NCBI GenBank assembly: GCA_036267355.1
Contig: DATAWG010000004.1
Span: 1 to 64,000 of the forward strand
Source: Pirellulales bacterium
Lineage (GTDB): Bacteria > Planctomycetota > Planctomycetia > Pirellulales > DATAWG01
DNA: 64,000 nt
Reading direction: 5' to 3'
Of this stretch, positions 9,090 to 17,136 are shown piece by piece. The translations under genes and the position numbers were made by a program. Every line of letters starts with the position of its first letter. Positions within the stretch are counted from its first letter, which is position 1. The notes beneath the pieces are model-generated. The model was not told the DNA's origin. It ran no database searches and saw only the letters and a program-made list of their open reading frames with translations.

Positions 9090-9794
9090 ATGGTACGCAT
9101 GCGCTGGATTGGCATCGGTTGCGTCGCAATGGTTGTGGCCGGCATGGCGGCAATGTGCACTATGGCGGCCGATGAGCCGGCAAAGCCAGCGGAGCAATCC
9201 CGTGGTCAAGGCATGGCGCGCGGCGGGAGCGGGTTGGCATTGTTGCGGCTGGATGCCGTCGCCAAGGATTTGGAGCTTAGCGATGAGCAGAAAGAGTCGC
9301 TGAAGAAAGTCGACGACGAAGCACGGACCAAAATGAAGGACCTTCGCGATTCGTTGAAAGATGCTTCTCGCGAAGAACGCATGCCGAAGCTTGTCGCTGC
9401 AGAAAAGGAAATCACCGAGAAGGTCGACTCCGTTCTCAACGAAAAACAACGCGCCCGTCTGAAGGAAATCAGGCTTCAAGTTCGCGGCGCCGGCGCGCTC
9501 TCCGACCCCTCGATCGCCGATGCACTCAAATTGACCGACGAACAAAAGCAAAAGCTGATGGATTTGGCGAAGGAGCGGCGCGACGCCGTGCGAACTGCGA
9601 TCCAAGACGCCGGCGGAGATCGTACCGCTGCACGCGCGAAGATCGGACCGATCGTCAAGGACGCGAACGAAAAAATGCAAAAAGTGCTCACGCCGGAGCA
9701 AACCGAGGAATTCGACAAGATGAAGGGCAAGAAACTCGACCTGGGCGATGCCGCGATTGGTTCGCTCGGCCGCCGGCCCGCTGAATCAAAATAA
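9090..9794 (+). CDS. Exported helical protein, Spy/CpxP-like
   Basis: The start at 9090 has a good ribosome site (GAAGGAG, 9077-9083) and gives 234 aa with a signal peptide (MVRMRWIGIGCVAMVVAGMA, cut after MAADE or nearby). The mature protein is mostly charged helices and contains the motif LTDEQKQKLMDLAKERRD, with a related copy LSDEQKESLKKVDDEARTK, i.e. two LTxxQ-like helical repeats. Such repeats occur in the Spy/CpxP periplasmic chaperone-like family and in many short planctomycete proteins. The function is inferred only loosely. It appears monocistronic. Confidence 0.75.
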   Translation: MVRMRWIGIGCVAMVVAGMAAMCTMAADEPAKPAEQSRGQGMARGGSGLALLRLDAVAKDLELSDEQKESLKKVDDEARTKMKDLRDSLKDASREERMPKLVAAEKEITEKVDSVLNEKQRARLKEIRLQVRGAGALSDPSIADALKLTDEQKQKLMDLAKERRDAVRTAIQDAGGDRTAARAKIGPIVKDANEKMQKVLTPEQTEEFDKMKGKKLDLGDAAIGSLGRRPAESK

Positions 9795-9977
9795 TCGAAT
9801 TCGTTCACGGTGCGAGTGCCACGCAGATTGCGGCAGAGAACGCCGCATTACCGTTCCACCGGCCCGGGCGCCCATTATTCTCACATGGGTTTATTCCGGG
9901 TCGGACGAAATCGGATTGAATCGGCGATGGCGATGAAGAAAATTTGTCACCGGAACTCCGGCCGTCATTGTCGCGTC

Positions 9978-10082
9978 TAAGGCTCGGCCGAAAAATAGCT
10001 TTTCCACAGGCCCCTCTCCCCTTGTGGGAGAGGGCAGGGTGAGGGGTTCGAAAAGCGGAAGTTATCTTTCGACCGAGTTTAA
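9978..10082. repeat. 105-bp palindromic element, GGCTCGGCCG family, copy A
   Basis: The left end is GGCTCGGCCGAAAAATAG and the right end AGTTATCTTTCGACCGAG, which are inverted relatives. The interior contains CCCCTCTCCCCTTGTGGGAG, itself a hairpin. Full copies B (28872) and C (56321) share ends and interior; a left half is at 51297. Copy A lies just upstream of the serpin gene. Confidence 0.85.
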
Positions 10083-10154
10083 GCTCGGGGTCGCAATCCG
10101 TCTGTCACGACTCATCCATGCAGGTGCCCTACGAAATCACTTTCTGCAACATCG

Positions 10155-11375
10155 TTGGCTCTTATGCTGTCCGCGGCGGTTGTCTCGGCAACGATCGGCG
10201 AAGCCCAAGGAGCGACGGCCGTGAAAACCGTGTATCGCTGGCCCGCCGAATTGGTGTCGGGCAACAATCAATTCGCAATCGATCTCTACCATCAGTTGAG
10301 CGTCGAAGCGGGCAAGCCGCTGTTCTTTTCGCCCTATAGCATCTCGACCGCCTTGGCGATGACCTACGCCGGCGCTCGCAGCGACACGGCCACGGAAATG
10401 GCCAAGACCTTGCATTTCACCCTCCCGCCCGACCAACTGCACGCCGACTACGGCGCCGCTCTGAAGCAACTGACGGCCGCCGCTCCCAATCATGGCTATC
10501 AATTCCGCATCGCCAATCGGCTGTGGGGACAAGAGGGCTACAAATTTCTCGATTCGTTTTTCAAAATCACCCGCGACGATTATGGCGCGGAGTTGGCCCA
10601 ACTTGATTTTGTCCATCAGGCCGAACAGTCCCGTGGCACCATCAATGCCTGGGTCGAGAAGGAAACCAACGACAAGATCAAAGATCTCATTCCCGCCGGA
10701 GCCTTGAATGCCGACACTCGGCTCGTGTTGACCAACGCCATTTATTTCAAAGGCGATTGGCAACTGCCGTTCGACAAGGATTCGACGCAAAAGGCCCCGT
10801 TCCACCTGACTGCGGACAAAACGGCCGATGTCGACATGATGAGCCAGCAAAAGCACTTCAATTTTGCTCGCACCGACGACGCATTGCTCTTGGAAATGCC
10901 CTATAAGAGCGGCGATCTGTCGATGGTCGTGGTGCTGCCGACGAAAGTCGATGGCTTGCCGGCCGTCGAGAAATTGTTCACCGCGGAAGCGTATGGCAAA
11001 TGGATTGCGCAGTTGCGCAGCCAGACCGTCCACGTGTGGCTGCCGAAATTCAAGGCCACGCAGGATTTCGAACTCGGACCGACGCTCGGGGCAATGGGAA
11101 TGCCGGCGGCATTCTCCGCCAAAACCGCCGATTTCTCGGGCATGGATGGCAAGCGCGATCTGTTCATTTCGTCGGTGATCCACAAGGCCTTTGTCGATGT
11201 CGACGAAAAGGGGACCGAGGCGGCTGCCGCGACCGGCATCGTAATGCATGCCGGAGCCATCCTCCGTCGGCAACCGCCGGAAGAATTCAAAGCCGATCAT
11301 CCGTTCATCTTCCTGCTCCGCGACACGCGCAGCGGCGTGATCCTGTTCCTCGGCCGCTATTTGGGCCCGATCTGA
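10155..11375 (+). CDS. Serpin-family serine protease inhibitor
   Basis: The product is about 406 aa. The start is uncertain: TTG 10155 or ATG 10164 give a short hydrophobic leader (MLSAAVVSATIGEAQG) that may be a signal peptide. The serpin core is complete: NNQFAIDLYHQL, FFSPYSISTALAMTYAGA, LVLTNAIYFKGDW, and the C-terminal FKADHPFIFLLRDTRSGVIL. The reactive-centre hinge reads EKGTEAAAATGIVM, the pattern of small residues found in inhibitory serpins, so loop insertion and suicide inhibition of a protease are likely. The scissile bond lies in the following segment (HAGAILRRQ) and cannot be fixed by eye. The gene stands alone behind a palindromic repeat. Confidence 0.95.
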   Translation: MALMLSAAVVSATIGEAQGATAVKTVYRWPAELVSGNNQFAIDLYHQLSVEAGKPLFFSPYSISTALAMTYAGARSDTATEMAKTLHFTLPPDQLHADYGAALKQLTAAAPNHGYQFRIANRLWGQEGYKFLDSFFKITRDDYGAELAQLDFVHQAEQSRGTINAWVEKETNDKIKDLIPAGALNADTRLVLTNAIYFKGDWQLPFDKDSTQKAPFHLTADKTADVDMMSQQKHFNFARTDDALLLEMPYKSGDLSMVVVLPTKVDGLPAVEKLFTAEAYGKWIAQLRSQTVHVWLPKFKATQDFELGPTLGAMGMPAAFSAKTADFSGMDGKRDLFISSVIHKAFVDVDEKGTEAAAATGIVMHAGAILRRQPPEEFKADHPFIFLLRDTRSGVILFLGRYLGPI

Positions 11376-11475
11376 AGCAACCAGGCTCACGCGGAGTCGC
11401 GGAGGATGCGGAGACGAAAGAAGAAGAACTCTTTTCCTCCCGTTCTGCGCGCGAAATGCATCGTCGAATTGCCGC

Positions 11476-11504
11476 TTGACCGGTCCATACCGCTCAGCTA
11501 AAGT
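11476..11504 (+). promoter_or_regulatory. Candidate sigma-70 promoter of the leuA leader
   Basis: TTGACC (11476-11481) and TAAAGT (11499-11504) are separated by 17 bp. Transcription would start near 11511, about 54 bp before the leader peptide ATG. The position fits the attenuator model. Confidence 0.55.
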
Positions 11505-11564
11505 TCAAACAGTGGCGGTTTGATAATTCCGCCGCGAACTTGCTCGAAATAACCGTCGCTTTGC

Positions 11565-11630
11565 ATGAATAAGAACCTGTCCAGCCTGTTGCCCTTGTTG
11601 CTTTTGGCCCTATCGGGGCCCAGGCCTTAG
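11565..11630 (+). CDS. leuL: Leucine-rich leader peptide of leuA (21 aa)
   Basis: This short frame (ATG 11565, TAG 11628) begins MNKNLSSLLPLLLLAL and has 9 leucines in 21 residues, eight of them within ten codons (11586-11612) if the Pro and Ala are counted in the run. It ends inside the segment that can pair with the downstream terminator arm. It is followed by a strong intrinsic terminator at 11661-11701 and then leuA. This is the layout of leader peptides whose translation senses charged tRNA-Leu. No strong ribosome site precedes the ATG. No homologue was checked; the call rests on composition, position and RNA pairing. Confidence 0.7.
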   Translation: MNKNLSSLLPLLLLALSGPRP

Positions 11631-11660
11631 GGTTCATTCGTACGACGTTCGATGAATACG

Positions 11661-11701
11661 AAACCCCGAGGTCTGGCAACGCCAGGCCGCGGGGTTTTTT
11701 T
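11661..11701 (+). terminator. Intrinsic terminator / attenuator hairpin upstream of leuA
   Basis: The stem pairs AAACCCCG (11661-11668) with CGGGGTTT (11690-11697) and GGTCTGGC (11670-11677) with GCCAGGCC (11681-11688). The loop is AAC, and seven T's end at 11701. The 5' arm can instead pair with CCAGGCCTT (11620-11628) at the end of the leader peptide frame, about 9 bp including two G-U pairs. The two structures are mutually exclusive. Confidence 0.85.
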
Positions 11702-11730
11702 GTTTCTGCACCACGACCTGAAACAAACAC

Positions 11731-11751
11731 TAGCCCGAAGCGTAAGCGAGG
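11731..11751 (+). repeat. Interspersed repeat, GCCCGAAGCG family
   Basis: A full core copy (GCCCGAAGCGTAAGCGAGG) lies between the leuA attenuator and the leuA start. It is 100 bp upstream of the coding region and so would be transcribed as part of the leuA leader. Confidence 0.75.
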
Positions 11752-11850
11752 GACGCGCGCCGACAGACTGTTTTCCTCGCCCGCGCTTCAACTCGGTGCG
11801 CCAGCCAACCAACATCCCACTGTTGCGATTCCCATTCCCAGGAGACGATC

Positions 11851-13398
11851 ATGTCTGACCGGCGAATCATCAAAATCTTCGACACCACGCTCCGCGACGG
11901 CGAGCAATCGCCCGGCGCAAGCATGAACCTCGCCGAAAAAATGGAGATCGCCCAGGCGCTCGTCGATTTGGGCGTCGATGTGATCGAGGCCGGCTTTCCA
12001 ATCGCCTCGCCCGGCGATTTTCAGGCGGTGCACGAAATCGCGGCCAACATCCGCGGCAGCACGATCTGCGGTCTTGCCCGGTCGAACGACGCCGATATCG
12101 ATCGCGCCTGGGAAGCGCTCAAGGCGGCGCCGAATCCGCGGATTCATATCTTTCTTGCGACCAGCGCCATCCATCGCGAATTCAAGCTGAAGATGGACAA
12201 GGAAGAAATTCTTCGCCGCGCCGTGGCCGCCGTCGAACGCGCGATCCACTATTGCGACGACATCGAATTCTCGCCCGAAGATGCCGCTCGCACCGAGCCC
12301 GATTTTCTCTGCCAGGTGGTCGAAGCCGCGATCGGCGCCGGCGCCACCACGGTCAACATCCCCGACACCGTCGGCTACGCCACCCCGGCACACATGGCCG
12401 GAGTGATCCGCAACCTGATCCATCGCGTGCCGAATATCGACCGTGCGACGGTGAGCATGCATTGCCACGACGATCTGGGCCTGGCCGTGGCCAACAGCCT
12501 CGCCGGCATCGAAGCCGGGGCCGGGCAGGTCGAGTGTACGATCAACGGCATCGGCGAACGTGCCGGCAATTGCTCGCTCGAAGAGGTCGTGATGGCCCTG
12601 CGCGTGCGCAACGACTATTATCACGCCGACACGCGGATCAAGAGCCAGCGGCTCGTGCCCGTGAGCCGGCTCGTCTCTTCGATCACCGGCATCCAGGTGC
12701 AGCGCAACAAGGCCATCGTCGGCCGAAATGCCTTCGCCCACGAGGCCGGCATCCATCAAGATGGCATGCTCAAGGAGCCTCGCACCTACGAAATCATGCG
12801 GCCCGAAGATGTCGGCTTTGCCAAGACCGACCTCGTGCTCGGCAAACACAGCGGCCGGGCGGCGCTCGCCGATCGAGCCAAAGCGCTCGGCTACCATCTC
12901 ACCGGCGAGCAACTGCAAACCGTCTTCGAGCAGTTCAAGATTCTTGCCGACAAGAAAAAGGAAATCTACGACGGCGATATCGCGGCCCTCTGCGAACAGC
13001 AGGTAATCGACGTGCCCGAGTCGTGGCAATTCGTGTCGTACAACCTCACGACCGGCACCGGCATGAAGCCGACGGTGACGCTTCGCCTGCGCAACGGCGA
13101 GCAGGAACTTCGCGAGCAGATGATCTGCGGCGATGGGCCGGTCGATGCGATCTTTCTGGCCACGGAGAAGATCACCGGCTACGACGTCGTCTGCCACGAT
13201 TTTCGCGTGCAGGCGGTGACGGTCGGCAAGGATGCGCAGGGAGAAGTGAACGTGGAAGTGGAATACAACGGCCAGATCTATCGCGGCCGCGGCGTGTCGA
13301 CCGACAGCGTCGAGGCCAGTGCCAAGGCGTTCGTCAACGCGATCAACCGCATCGCCGCCCACCCCGACCCGCGGCTGCACCCCCAGCACGCACACTGA
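11851..13398 (+). CDS. leuA: 2-isopropylmalate synthase
   Basis: This enzyme condenses acetyl-CoA with 2-oxoisovalerate, the first committed step of leucine synthesis. The 515-aa product starts at ATG 11851 after AGGAG (11841). The N-terminal TIM barrel has FDTTLRDGEQSPGASM, the metal-binding MHCHDDLGLAVANSLAG and the family motif NGIGERAGNCSLEEVVMAL. The barrel is followed by HEAGIHQDGML and LGKHSGRAAL, and then a C-terminal regulatory domain (about residues 390-515) typical of leucine feedback inhibition. It is the bacterial long form. The upstream leader and attenuator suggest control by leucine supply. A DUF488 gene follows after 36 bp and may be co-transcribed. Confidence 0.98.
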   Translation: MSDRRIIKIFDTTLRDGEQSPGASMNLAEKMEIAQALVDLGVDVIEAGFPIASPGDFQAVHEIAANIRGSTICGLARSNDADIDRAWEALKAAPNPRIHIFLATSAIHREFKLKMDKEEILRRAVAAVERAIHYCDDIEFSPEDAARTEPDFLCQVVEAAIGAGATTVNIPDTVGYATPAHMAGVIRNLIHRVPNIDRATVSMHCHDDLGLAVANSLAGIEAGAGQVECTINGIGERAGNCSLEEVVMALRVRNDYYHADTRIKSQRLVPVSRLVSSITGIQVQRNKAIVGRNAFAHEAGIHQDGMLKEPRTYEIMRPEDVGFAKTDLVLGKHSGRAALADRAKALGYHLTGEQLQTVFEQFKILADKKKEIYDGDIAALCEQQVIDVPESWQFVSYNLTTGTGMKPTVTLRLRNGEQELREQMICGDGPVDAIFLATEKITGYDVVCHDFRVQAVTVGKDAQGEVNVEVEYNGQIYRGRGVSTDSVEASAKAFVNAINRIAAHPDPRLHPQHAH

Positions 13399-13434
13399 AT
13401 TCAGTTTGACACGCAAACAGGATCGCTGACGGTT

Positions 13435-13941
13435 GTGTCACACGCAGACCAGCATTTCGTGAGCGATCCAATGACCGATTCGGCGACAGCGGATGGCGGA
13501 CGGGCGATCCAGCTTTTTACGATCGGCTTTGCCGGCAAATCGGCCGAGCAGTTCTTCCAAACGCTGATCGGCGCGGGCGTGCGCAAGTTAGTCGATACGC
13601 GGCTCAACAACGTTTCGCAGTTGGCGGGCTTCACCAAGCGCAGCGATCTCGAATATTTTCTGCACGTCATCGCCGGGATTGATTACATTCACGATCTGCG
13701 ACTTGCCCCGACGAAAGAGATGTTGGCCGATTTCAGATCCAAGCGGATCGATTGGTCTGAATACGAACGCCGCTTTTTGGAACTGCTGAAAGCTCGCCGC
13801 CCAGACAAGTGGCTCGCCCCGATGGCCGTCGATCGCGCATGCCTGCTGTGCAGCGAACCAACCCCAGCCCATTGCCACCGCCGCCTCGTCGCCGAATATC
13901 TGCAAGCCCGGTGGAAGAACGTCGAAATCGAGCATCTCTAG
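13435..13941 (+). CDS. DUF488 family protein
   Basis: The start is GTG 13435 or ATG 13471; the latter gives 156 aa. The family features are the N-terminal IQLFTIGFAGKSAEQFF, VDTRLNNVSQLAGFTKRSDLEYFL, and the C-terminal Cys/His motif ACLLCSEPTPAHCHRRLVAEYL. DUF488 proteins are small cytosolic proteins of unknown biochemical role with conserved Cys and His residues suggestive of metal binding. The gene lies 36 bp after leuA on the same strand. No functional link to leucine synthesis is evident. Confidence 0.9.
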   Translation: MSHADQHFVSDPMTDSATADGGRAIQLFTIGFAGKSAEQFFQTLIGAGVRKLVDTRLNNVSQLAGFTKRSDLEYFLHVIAGIDYIHDLRLAPTKEMLADFRSKRIDWSEYERRFLELLKARRPDKWLAPMAVDRACLLCSEPTPAHCHRRLVAEYLQARWKNVEIEHL

Positions 13942-14262
13942 CCGAGGCCGCGGCAGCGGGCGGATTTCGAGTTGGCTATGCTGCTCGGTCGATGTCGGCA
14001 AGCTACTCGCAATCCGTCGCATTTCCGGCACCCAATGGTTGATTGCGCCGTAGCTCATCGCAACGATGTGGGGGCTCTCCGGCATCGATTGCGACGCCGA
14101 ACAGGATGGAGCGAGACAAAGCCCGATTGACAGCGGAGTAAATGAAAGGCCGCGACGACGGCCATCAACACAATTCGGACGACGCGTGTGCGTCAGGTTT
14201 CTGCTTCCAGAGAAAACGACCAACCTGAGCCGAAAGGCTCTTGAGTACAGAAGCAGCCACTT
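13942..14262. other. Intergenic region before the calpain-like gene
   Basis: I see no supported gene here. The calpain frame is closed by a stop at 14242, so the 5' part one would expect for a secreted protein (start and signal peptide) is absent from this frame. Other frames upstream contain no recognisable signal peptide either. Confidence 0.4.
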
Positions 14263-16224
14263 GTGCCGCGCCCCGCAAGGGGCGTCGACGCCAACGAAGG
14301 TGGCACCCCGGGCGACATCCGCCTGCTGCGCACCGGCGACCAGACCGGTGCGCTCATGCTGCAGTTCCAGATCGATGAAACGGTGAGCAACGCCGCCCAA
14401 TACGGCAGCGGCCTGGAATACATCGGCCCCGATATTAACGCGAGTGTCGATGGCATCTTGTATGGCGAAGCGACGTTCGTCGCGGGCGACAACACGATCG
14501 ACGCCAGCGCCGGCACCGACAATGCCCAAAATCCGACGGTGAATTTCGAGCTTCTGCCCGAAAGCTTTGCGATCCCCGGCGCCGCCCTCCCCGACGTTGG
14601 CATCATCAGCACCACCTACAACGTCGGCACCCCCTCGACCGCAACCCCGGTAATCCGCGACTCGCTCGCGCTCAAGAACGCAAGTGCAACCATAGGCAAC
14701 GAGGAGCTTGCGGCCGATCACAACACGATCATCCCAGCGGAGGCTATCCTGGCGAAGGCGCCGCCGGGCGTTACGATTGCATACACGATCACCGGCGGCA
14801 ACAGCGCGGGCATGTTCGTGCTCACATCGAACGGTACCTTGGAGCTTACCAAGGATGCCTCGCAGGCAACTTCGCCCACCGTGTACGCCATCCAAATCCA
14901 GGCCATCGGTACCTTCGCCGATGGCACTCATACGAACACCAGTACGTGTGAGGAGGACGTCACGATCGGCCCGGAAATCGGCGTCTACGGCAGCACGATC
15001 GCGGTTCGGGGAACGAGCGACGCGATCGATCTCACGTTCGACCGGTTCACGACGAACGACGACTTGCCACTCACTGTGAACTTTACAATTAATTGGGGTA
15101 ATCTGAGCGCGAGCGATCTGTACGGCGACGAGGTCAGCTACAACGCCCTAACGTCGGGCCAAATCGTGATCCCCGCGAACCAAGCGACTGTGTCGATGGT
15201 GCTCTACGCGCCGGCCTTCGTGACCGGCGACCCGCCCATCGGCAAATTTTACATCGCTCTGCAGCCCTCGAGCGACGCAAACGCGACGTATGCGACGGAG
15301 TACGACCCAGACCTGGAAACGGAAGCGAACACGCACCTTCTCGACGCAAATGCCGACAGCGTGCTACCACGCGAGACCTTGTATGTCCTTGACGGCTTGA
15401 CCGCGTTCGCGGCCTACAATCCGAGTTCGGCCCTGTTGGATAAGGTGTCATCGCCGAATCCGGGCATAAGTCCAAACGATGTCCTCCAGCAAGGCCTTGG
15501 CGATTGTTATTTCATGACGGCCGAGGCGGCACTCGCTCAATCCAGCCCCATGGCGATCGTCAGCCTCATCACTTCGAACGCGGATGGCACGTTCACCGTC
15601 AAGCTCTACAACGATCGGTCGAAGAACTGGCCGGGCGGCAAGGATGCGGATGGCAATGAAATCGCGGGCTGGGTGACGTTCACCACCTCGGGCGGCGACT
15701 TTCTCTCGAACGGCTATAGCATGGCCGGCCTGAGCGGCGACTACGTGGATAGCCGCACCGCGCCAAACTATGGCGCGGTCGAAGTCTGGCCCCAATTGCT
15801 GAAATGGGCCTGGGTTCAGTTGGCGGGGTGTGGCAGTTACCAGGCCGTCTGGAGCGGCTCTCCCTCCGACGCGCTCACGGCGCTGACCGGGCTCAAATTC
15901 GGTTACACCGGCCTGGCCCGGATGTCGAACCAGGAGATCGGAGCGCTGCTGCAGCAGGCGATCAACACGGGCGAGCCGGTTTCGCTTGGGACGTACGGCG
16001 ACGCGCAAGGCAAAAACGGGGCGTTTTCGCTTGGTCCGGAGAACGGCAACGTCCACTACAACCACGCCTACTATGTCAACAGCATCAATACCGACGAATT
16101 CGACAATGTGCTGTCGGTCGTGCTGATCAACCCGTGGGGCGTGTCGAGCGATGACTACCGCGTCACCGTCCCGATCGACGAATTCAGCGCGCTATTTGCG
16201 GACATTTTCTATTACTTGCCTTAA
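14263..16224 (+). CDS. Calpain-family (C2) cysteine protease with Calx-beta and cadherin-like domains, N-terminus apparently missing
   Basis: The only start in frame after the stop at 14242 is GTG 14263. The product (653 aa) then begins directly in a Calx-beta-like domain (EGGTPGDIRLLRTGDQTGAL), without a signal peptide. A cadherin-like segment (GVTIAYTITGGNSAGMFVL) and a second Calx-beta-like segment (residues about 240-350) follow. The C-terminal 260 residues are calpain-like: Cys motif QQGLGDCYFMTAEAAL, His in NHAYYVNSINTD and Asn in VVLINPWG complete the triad. The domain should be an active thiol protease. The abrupt start suggests a truncated gene. The next frame starts 17 bp downstream with its own ribosome site. 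Confidence 0.85.
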   Translation: MPRPARGVDANEGGTPGDIRLLRTGDQTGALMLQFQIDETVSNAAQYGSGLEYIGPDINASVDGILYGEATFVAGDNTIDASAGTDNAQNPTVNFELLPESFAIPGAALPDVGIISTTYNVGTPSTATPVIRDSLALKNASATIGNEELAADHNTIIPAEAILAKAPPGVTIAYTITGGNSAGMFVLTSNGTLELTKDASQATSPTVYAIQIQAIGTFADGTHTNTSTCEEDVTIGPEIGVYGSTIAVRGTSDAIDLTFDRFTTNDDLPLTVNFTINWGNLSASDLYGDEVSYNALTSGQIVIPANQATVSMVLYAPAFVTGDPPIGKFYIALQPSSDANATYATEYDPDLETEANTHLLDANADSVLPRETLYVLDGLTAFAAYNPSSALLDKVSSPNPGISPNDVLQQGLGDCYFMTAEAALAQSSPMAIVSLITSNADGTFTVKLYNDRSKNWPGGKDADGNEIAGWVTFTTSGGDFLSNGYSMAGLSGDYVDSRTAPNYGAVEVWPQLLKWAWVQLAGCGSYQAVWSGSPSDALTALTGLKFGYTGLARMSNQEIGALLQQAINTGEPVSLGTYGDAQGKNGAFSLGPENGNVHYNHAYYVNSINTDEFDNVLSVVLINPWGVSSDDYRVTVPIDEFSALFADIFYYLP

Positions 16225-16240
16225 CGGATCGGAGTCACTC

Positions 16241-17116
16241 ATGCGCGGCATCGTCAGGCGCACCTTCGCATTGGTTGCAATCGCGATCGGAATCGCGCTG
16301 CCCGACTCGCGCCTTATCGGCGACGAGCCGCCAACGCGCATTCTACCGCCCGACACAGTGCAGTGGTCCGCCCCCATGAACCATGGTGGCGTTCGGGGTT
16401 CGTCGCCGCATGTGGACACAGGGCGGTTTCAATTGGCCGGTGCTGATTCATCCATGGAAGGGACCACTGTACTCCTTCCGGTCGAAACGCTGCGCACGTA
16501 CTATGGCCGCTATTTGGCGGCGACCGATTGTAGTGTAACCTACGCGAATTTATGGTTTTCATACAAATTCCACATTGGCCAAGCAGCGCCGATGTTGGAC
16601 GCGATGTATCGCTCCAGCGGAAATCCCGGAAACGGGATTCACTTCAAACGCCTGACCGACGATGTCTCCGTGAAGAACCTCCCGGACGATAGGAATCTCG
16701 TCATCGTGCCGGTGGGAACATCACTGCGGTTCGTGTTCTTCGGCCGCGGCGGGCAGCTGGACGAGAGGAGTAGCATTGAGGTTGTCCAACTCACCGGCGA
16801 CGACACCGCGGGCAGCCCGCGCCGCGCGCGCATCACCGTTAGGACCGCGACTACGCCCCGTGAATTCGCTACGGGCGGCAAACCGGCGAAGCCTGAAGTT
16901 GCGGTCGGCGACACCATCCCGCTCGCCATGAGTTGCCAGCTCGCGGTGAAAAAAATCGTTCCGCCGGATGAGAAACGCGCGATCCTGGGCTGGGTCGAAT
17001 TCGATCCGACCCCGCGCGGCCAAGAATCCGCTATCTGCAAGCATTTTGCTTCACCCAATTCTCTTGAACGACGACGTGGGGACCGATCCGGCCTTCGAGA
17101 AGCTGATGGCCGATAA
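16241..17116 (+). CDS. Exported protein of unknown function, probably frameshifted at its 3' end
   Basis: ATG 16241 has GGAG upstream and starts a signal peptide (MRGIVRRTFALVAIAIGIAL). I do not recognise the 291-aa product; it is mixed beta with no catalytic motif. The last 25 residues look like wrong-frame sequence. At about 17045 a natural-looking continuation appears in another frame (ILLNDDVGTDPAFEKLMADN), and at about 17200 it moves to the third frame (VVEACIDGYNSLLVWTF), which runs to 17904. I therefore read 16241-17904 as one gene broken by two frameshifts, or as a sequencing error. It follows the calpain gene by 17 bp. Confidence 0.6.
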   Translation: MRGIVRRTFALVAIAIGIALPDSRLIGDEPPTRILPPDTVQWSAPMNHGGVRGSSPHVDTGRFQLAGADSSMEGTTVLLPVETLRTYYGRYLAATDCSVTYANLWFSYKFHIGQAAPMLDAMYRSSGNPGNGIHFKRLTDDVSVKNLPDDRNLVIVPVGTSLRFVFFGRGGQLDERSSIEVVQLTGDDTAGSPRRARITVRTATTPREFATGGKPAKPEVAVGDTIPLAMSCQLAVKKIVPPDEKRAILGWVEFDPTPRGQESAICKHFASPNSLERRRGDRSGLREADGR

Positions 17117-17136
17117 CCGCGTCCGCAGGGGCCTGC

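Noticed and set aside
10118-10339. A plus-strand frame overlapping the serpin start
   Set aside because: It is in another frame and lacks serpin sequence; a frameshifted serpin N-terminus was considered but nothing recognisable supports it.
11788-13416. A 542-codon minus-strand frame
   Set aside because: Antisense to leuA, a certain gene with a good ribosome site.
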